Made by a program: the position numbers and the translations under genes. Positions 59,615 to 64,000 of a stretch of DNA of 64,000 nt are shown here, in pieces (position 1 is the stretch's first letter; each line of letters begins with the position of its first letter). Where the stretch lies: assembly GCA_050015495.1 (NCBI GenBank), contig JBEKBH010000006.1:1-64000 (forward strand), given 5' to 3'. The stretch is from Palsa-1439 sp050015495 (GTDB lineage: Bacteria > Verrucomicrobiota > Verrucomicrobiia > Palsa-1439). Under the pieces are notes generated by a model, which made no database searches, was not told the DNA's origin, and worked only from the letters and a program-made list of their open reading frames with translations.

Positions 59615-61873
59615 ATGAATGATCGACAGTCCATGAACCAACGGTCGCGGTTGACCCTTGATGACGTGTATTACGTGCTGTTCAAGCACAAGTGGAAAAT
59701 TATTGTCTGCTCGACCGCAGGGGTGTTGGGAGCCGTCGCGCTGGTGGCGTTCCGGCCGCCGATGTATCAATCGGAAGCCAAGCTGTTCATCCGCTACGTG
59801 CTCGATAGCAAGTCTCCCACGCCCACGCCGGACGGTTCGCGGATGATCTCCTCCTATGACGGTCAGACCATCATCAACTCGGAAATTGAAATCCTCAACA
59901 GTCTCGATCTCGCCGAGCAGGTGGTGGACACGATCGGGGCGGACAAGATCCTCGCCAAGGCCGGTGGAGGCACGGATCGCATTCGGGCCGCCAATGTTGT
60001 CCGCAGCGGGTTGGTGGTCGAGGTGCCCAACAAGAGCAACGTGATGCGGATTCTCTTTCAGCATCCGGACCCCAACGTCGTGCAACCGGTGCTGACCGGG
60101 TTGATCGACAGCTACTTCAAGAAGCACGCGGAAATTCACCAGGCGTTCGGCGTGGTGGACGATTACCTGTCGCAGGAGACGGACCAGTTGCGCGCCCAGT
60201 TGGCCCAGACAGAGGAGGCGCTTCGACAGGCGCGAAACAAGGCCGGGGTGATTTCTCTCGAAGACAGCAAGAAGGACTACACCGACCAGATTGCCAAGAT
60301 ACGTCAGGAGATGTTTGATGCCGAGGCCGAATTGGCCGAGCATCAGGCGGCGTTGAAGGCGATCACGCCCGCCACGCCCGTCAGCGCGGAACCGACCAAC
60401 GCCGAGCCCACTGCGGCCTCGCTGCCCGTCGACGAATACAAGAGCGTCTCGTCGCGCGTCGACGAGTTGTGGAAGAAAGAGCAGGAATTGGCGGCGCAAT
60501 TCACCGATGAGAACACGCTCGTCAAGGGCATCCGCCAACAGATCGCCGAAGCGGAACAGTCCAAGAGGACGCTGGAAGAAAAATATCCCGCGTTGACCCG
60601 GCTCGGCACCCCTGCGTCGAACCCGGGTACCCCGCGCACCGGAAACTCGATTGATGTCGGGACGGAGACCACCCAGGTATTGGCCATCCAGTCGAAAATC
60701 AAGGTCCTGAGCGGGCAGCTCGACCAGATTCGCCAGGAGGCGGGCACCATGGACCAGATGGACTCGACCATCTCGGACTTACAACGCAAGAAAAAACTCG
60801 ACGAGGCGAACTACCAGTATTTTTCGTCGAGTTTGGAACAGGCTCGCATTGACGAAGCGGTGAACCACGGAAAGCTCTCCAACATCAGCAAGATTCAGGC
60901 GCCGTCACCTCCGTTCCGTGCGCCGGCCGGTTCGCCCAAGAAAATCGCGATGATCGTCGCCGGTGGCGTGATCCTGGGTTTGGGATGGGCGTTTCTGATC
61001 GAGCTGTTGCTCGATCGGTCGGTGAAACGGCCGATTGACGTGCAGGCGAAGTTGCGATTGCCGCTGTTTTTGGTCATTCCCGACGTCAACCGCAACGGAC
61101 ACCGGCGGCTCGCCAGGGCGAACAAGGATAAAGTACGCGCGCTGAAGCCGGCCGACAGCGGTGCGGCGCCCGCACCCGCCGTCAGCGGCCCGTCCCCGGA
61201 CACCGGAAGTCGCGGGATCGAGACGTGGAATCCGCGGCTGCCGTTGCGTCCGTTCTACGAGGCGCTCCGGGACCGGTTGGTCATGTATTTCGAGGTGCGC
61301 GGCATCACGCACAAGCCCAAGCTGATCGCCGTCACCAGTGCCGGCCATGGCGCCGGTGTCACGACCACGGCCGCTGGCTTGGCGGCCACCCTCTCGGAGA
61401 CCGGGGACGGCAACGTCCTGCTGGTGGACATGAACCAGGAACAGGGATCGGCTCAACAATTCTGCCAGGGACGGCCCGTGGCCAAGCTGGAGGAAGCGTT
61501 GTACCAGAAAGACAGCGCCCTGGTGCAGGACAAGTTGTACGTCGTGACCGAGACCGAGGAGGCGAACGGCAGCAAGCTCCCGCGGATTCTCCCCCAGCGG
61601 TTCACGAACCTGGTGCCGAAACTCAAGGTGAGCGATTACGACTACATCATTTTCGACATGCCGGCGATTACGCAGACCAGCGTGACGCCGCGCCTGGCCG
61701 GATTCATGGACATGGTGTTGCTCGTGATTGAATCGGAGAAGACGGATCGCCAGCTCATTCAACAGAGCTGTGCGCTGTTGGCGGAATCGAAAGCCAATGT
61801 TTCCGCGGTGTTGAACAAGACCCGCACCTACGTCCCGAAGCGACTGCACCAGGAATTTCTGAGCGACTCCTGA
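59615..61873 (+). CDS. Wzc-like polysaccharide chain-length protein with degenerate kinase domain
   Basis: A 752-residue protein. The N-terminal Wzz domain has two membrane helices (about 29-46 and 444-466) around a long coiled-coil periplasmic part (about 180-430). The cytoplasmic part (about 540-752) has the fold of bacterial tyrosine kinases: ALRDRLVMYFE, VLLVDMNQE (Walker A'), and DYDYIIFDMPAI (Walker B). The phosphate loop reads SAGHGAGVTTT (about 575-585), with Val582 where the Walker lysine should be, and the Tyr-rich tail is missing. It probably acts as a structural co-polymerase. A GGGAGAGG ribosome site precedes the ATG. Confidence 0.87.
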   Translation: MNDRQSMNQRSRLTLDDVYYVLFKHKWKIIVCSTAGVLGAVALVAFRPPMYQSEAKLFIRYVLDSKSPTPTPDGSRMISSYDGQTIINSEIEILNSLDLAEQVVDTIGADKILAKAGGGTDRIRAANVVRSGLVVEVPNKSNVMRILFQHPDPNVVQPVLTGLIDSYFKKHAEIHQAFGVVDDYLSQETDQLRAQLAQTEEALRQARNKAGVISLEDSKKDYTDQIAKIRQEMFDAEAELAEHQAALKAITPATPVSAEPTNAEPTAASLPVDEYKSVSSRVDELWKKEQELAAQFTDENTLVKGIRQQIAEAEQSKRTLEEKYPALTRLGTPASNPGTPRTGNSIDVGTETTQVLAIQSKIKVLSGQLDQIRQEAGTMDQMDSTISDLQRKKKLDEANYQYFSSSLEQARIDEAVNHGKLSNISKIQAPSPPFRAPAGSPKKIAMIVAGGVILGLGWAFLIELLLDRSVKRPIDVQAKLRLPLFLVIPDVNRNGHRRLARANKDKVRALKPADSGAAPAPAVSGPSPDTGSRGIETWNPRLPLRPFYEALRDRLVMYFEVRGITHKPKLIAVTSAGHGAGVTTTAAGLAATLSETGDGNVLLVDMNQEQGSAQQFCQGRPVAKLEEALYQKDSALVQDKLYVVTETEEANGSKLPRILPQRFTNLVPKLKVSDYDYIIFDMPAITQTSVTPRLAGFMDMVLLVIESEKTDRQLIQQSCALLAESKANVSAVLNKTRTYVPKRLHQEFLSDS

Positions 61874-61972
61874 GGATGGGATCACTGGCGCCGTCGTGTT
61901 CCTTGGGTCGGAGGGGTTTCCGGTCGGGCGCCAGGTGAATCCGTTCACCGAATTCTGGTTGGCCAACCGCCC

Positions 61973-64000
61973 ATGCTGAAGAACCGCATTTACTATCGGG
62001 TGAAGCCCTATCTCCCGTGGCGTTTCCGCATGGGGCTGCGGCGGGTCTTTGCGCGGCGAACGTTGCGGGCCTACAAGGATGTGTGGCCGATCAACCCGGC
62101 CGCCGGCCGACCACCCAAGAACTGGCCCGGCTGGCCGGACGGCAAGAAATTCGCCCTGGCACTCACGCACGATGTGGAAGGCGCCCGGGGGATCAGCAAG
62201 ATCCACCACCTGATGGCGCTCGAGATGAAGCTCGGGTTCCAGTCATCGTTCAACTTCGTTCCGGAAGGCGAATGCGATATCCCGCGGGAATTGCGCGCCG
62301 AGTTGGTTCGGAATGGTTTCGAGGTGGGGGTGCATGATCTTCACCACGACGGCAAACTGTTCTGGGATCGTGCAGAGTTTGCCCGAAAGGCCAAACGCAT
62401 CAACTCCTACCTGAACGAGTGGGGTTCCTGCGGGTTCCGCTCGGCGTTCATGCACCACAATCTCGATTGGGTTCACGACCTGGAAATCCTCTATGATGCG
62501 TCCACGTTCGATACCGACCCGTTTGAACCGCAGCCGGATGGCGTCACCACGATCTTTCCGTTCTGGATGCCGGGCGCGGACGGACGGGGATATGTGGAGC
62601 TGCCCTACACCTTGCCCCAGGACTCCACGCTGTTCCTGCTGTTGAAGGAATCGTCCCCCGAGATCTGGAAGAGGAAACTCGATTGGATCGTCGAGTGCGG
62701 TGGCATGGCGCTGGTGAACGTGCATCCCGATTACATCAGCTTCGACGAGTCCACAAAGACGAATCGGAGCTTTCCCCACGCGCATTATCAGGAGTTCTTG
62801 CAATACGTCCGCGAGAAGTACGCGAATCTCTACTGGCAGGCTCTCCCGCGCGATGTGGCCAAATTCTGCGAGGTTCTCCGGCCAGAGAGACCGGTGGTGT
62901 CCAGCCGTCGGGTGTGCATGCTGACCCACTCGATTTATGAGAGTGACAACCGCGTGATGCGCTATGCGGAGGCGTTGACCGAGCGAGGTGACGAAGTCGA
63001 CGTGTTGTGCGTGAAGCGGGACCTTGACCAACCGGATACCGAGACCATCAACCGGGTCCGGATACACCGCATCCTGCGACGATCTCGCAAGCGCGCCAAA
63101 GGCCAGACATTCTATCTGCTGCCGCTTCTGCGGTTCTGGCTGAACTCCGCGGTGTCGCTGACCTGGAGAAACCTGAAACGTCGGTACGACCTGATCCATG
63201 TTCATAACGTGCCCGATTTCCTCGTGTTTGCCGCTTGGGGTCCCAAGTTGACGGGGGCGAAGGTGATTCTGGATATTCACGATATCGTACCGGAGTTCTA
63301 CGGCAGCAAATTCGGCAAACAGGAAGACACGACGGTCGTCCGCATGCTGAAATGGATGGAGCGCCTGTCGGCCCAGTACGCCGACCACGTGATCATCGCC
63401 AACCACCTGTGGATCGACAAATACGCGCAACGGACCCGCACCAATGGTAAATGCTCCGTTTTGATCAACTACGTGGATACGCGAATCTTCCAACGCCGTC
63501 CGCGGACGCGGCACGAGGGCAAGCAGGTCATTCTGTTTCCCGGCGGCCTGCAATGGCACCAGGGACTGGATATCGCCATCCGCGCCATGCCCAAGATCAG
63601 CGCGCGGATACCCGAGGCCGAACTGCACATTTACGGGGATGGCAACATGAAGGAGGGCTTGGTGGCGCTGGCCCAGGAATTGGGATTGAACGGGCATGTC
63701 CGCTTCTTCAATCCACTGCCGGTACGTCAGATCGCCGCGATCATGGCCAATGCCGACGTTGGTGTGGTCCCCAAACGAGCGGATTCATTCGGCAACGAAG
63801 CCTACAGCACAAAGATCATGGAGTTCATGTCCTTGCAGGTGCCCGTTGTCGTGTCGAACACCAAGATCGACCAATATTATTTCGATGACTCGGGAGTGCG
63901 CTTTTTCGAATCCGGTAATCCGGACGCACTCGCCGACGCCGTGTGCGAAGTATTGCGCAACCCGGAGTTGCGTCAGCAAATGGTGGAGCGGGCGTCGGAA
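61973..64000 (+). CDS. polysaccharide deacetylase - GT4 glycosyltransferase fusion, 3' end outside the window
   Basis: The frame is open for 676 codons, to the last base. Residues about 1-310 resemble a polysaccharide deacetylase (NodB-type): ALALTHDVEG with the catalytic Asp67, EVGVHDLHHDG with His121, His124 and His125, then YDASTFDTDPFEPQPDG and ALVNVHPDYISF. From about residue 312 (RRVCMLTHSIYESDNRVMRYAEALTERGDEV) a GT-B glycosyltransferase of the GT4 group follows, with VILDIHDIVPEFYGSKFG, ILFPGGLQWHQGLDIAI and AELHIYGDGNMKEGL. No stop or ribosome signal separates the domains. The start at 61973 leaves 99 bp after the Wzc-like gene. Confidence 0.85.
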   Translation, partial: MLKNRIYYRVKPYLPWRFRMGLRRVFARRTLRAYKDVWPINPAAGRPPKNWPGWPDGKKFALALTHDVEGARGISKIHHLMALEMKLGFQSSFNFVPEGECDIPRELRAELVRNGFEVGVHDLHHDGKLFWDRAEFARKAKRINSYLNEWGSCGFRSAFMHHNLDWVHDLEILYDASTFDTDPFEPQPDGVTTIFPFWMPGADGRGYVELPYTLPQDSTLFLLLKESSPEIWKRKLDWIVECGGMALVNVHPDYISFDESTKTNRSFPHAHYQEFLQYVREKYANLYWQALPRDVAKFCEVLRPERPVVSSRRVCMLTHSIYESDNRVMRYAEALTERGDEVDVLCVKRDLDQPDTETINRVRIHRILRRSRKRAKGQTFYLLPLLRFWLNSAVSLTWRNLKRRYDLIHVHNVPDFLVFAAWGPKLTGAKVILDIHDIVPEFYGSKFGKQEDTTVVRMLKWMERLSAQYADHVIIANHLWIDKYAQRTRTNGKCSVLINYVDTRIFQRRPRTRHEGKQVILFPGGLQWHQGLDIAIRAMPKISARIPEAELHIYGDGNMKEGLVALAQELGLNGHVRFFNPLPVRQIAAIMANADVGVVPKRADSFGNEAYSTKIMEFMSLQVPVVVSNTKIDQYYFDDSGVRFFESGNPDALADAVCEVLRNPELRQQMVERASE

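Noticed and set aside
62243..63697. A 484-codon minus-strand frame near the window end
   Set aside because: The plus strand is open through the whole stretch and encodes recognisable deacetylase and glycosyltransferase motifs.
1..64000. tRNA genes, rRNA genes and insertion sequences
   Set aside because: No cloverleaf-like T-loop/acceptor combinations in the spacers, no rRNA stretches and no transposase were seen by eye; a tRNAscan or Infernal run would settle it.

Overview
The window is a GC-rich bacterial chromosome segment, roughly 60% G+C by eye. It probably comes from the Verrucomicrobiota or a close PVC relative. That placement is an inference from a PEP-CTERM sorting signal, a short GFTLVEIMIVV pseudopilin of the kind abundant in PVC genomes, an omega-like RNA polymerase subunit, a DUF2851 protein, a DUF2148 protein and intergenic spaces rich in dispersed palindromic repeats. 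I found no tRNA, rRNA, CRISPR array, transposase or prophage.

Layout. 1-3.6 kb: the 3' end of a DUF2148 iron-sulfur gene, a PadR regulator, a secreted serine protease and an omega-like gene, separated by repeat-laden spacers with gene relics. 3.6-9.7 kb: glycogen synthase, a zinc-ribbon membrane protein, a divergent FHA gene coupled to a pseudokinase, and a DUF2851 gene. 9.8-13 kb: three small genes (two membrane proteins and a RutE-like nitroreductase) among repeats. 13-22.5 kb: a seven-blade WD40 lipoprotein, then a tight block of ABC ATPase, ABC-2 permease, GldG-like protein, DUF4340 protein and AsmA-like protein, which reads as an envelope export or gliding-type machine. 22.5-38.9 kb: a housekeeping run of cinA, a small-ORF/nucleotidyltransferase pair, thpR, recA, alaS, serS, tilS, aroB, an unknown gene, dprA, topA and a xer recombinase. 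39-42 kb, minus strand: a NusG-like gene, an arabinose-5-phosphate isomerase gene, efp and an unknown gene. 42.3-53.3 kb: a secreted unknown, 1.75 kb of non-coding repeats, mtnP, a pseudopilin, a membrane-protease/flotillin operon (nfeD-nfeD-floA plus a proline-rich protein), a PEP-CTERM protein, an M42 peptidase and a TPR protein. 53.5 kb to the end: an exopolysaccharide locus behind a sigma70-like promoter and a leader of about 300 nt. It holds a second NusG/RfaH-like factor, a priming sugar transferase, wlbA-wlbB-wlbC-like genes for a 2,3-diacetamido sugar, a FemAB-like acyltransferase, a Wzc-like chain-length protein whose nucleotide-binding loop lacks the Walker lysine, and a polysaccharide deacetylase-glycosyltransferase fusion that runs off the window.

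The most unusual signals are: (i) a dispersed family of 23-bp palindromes with GATAC...GTATC arms, three of them beside padR; (ii) three places where a piece of a neighbouring gene is duplicated across a short unrelated insert (DUF2148, the M42 peptidase and a gene-start region); (iii) a low-GC extra segment of about 60 residues in alaS; (iv) an FHA/pseudokinase pair; (v) a Wzc-like protein and an EF-P that each lack a key lysine; (vi) a relic of the groEL 3' end. All calls rest on reading the sequence; no database search was possible.
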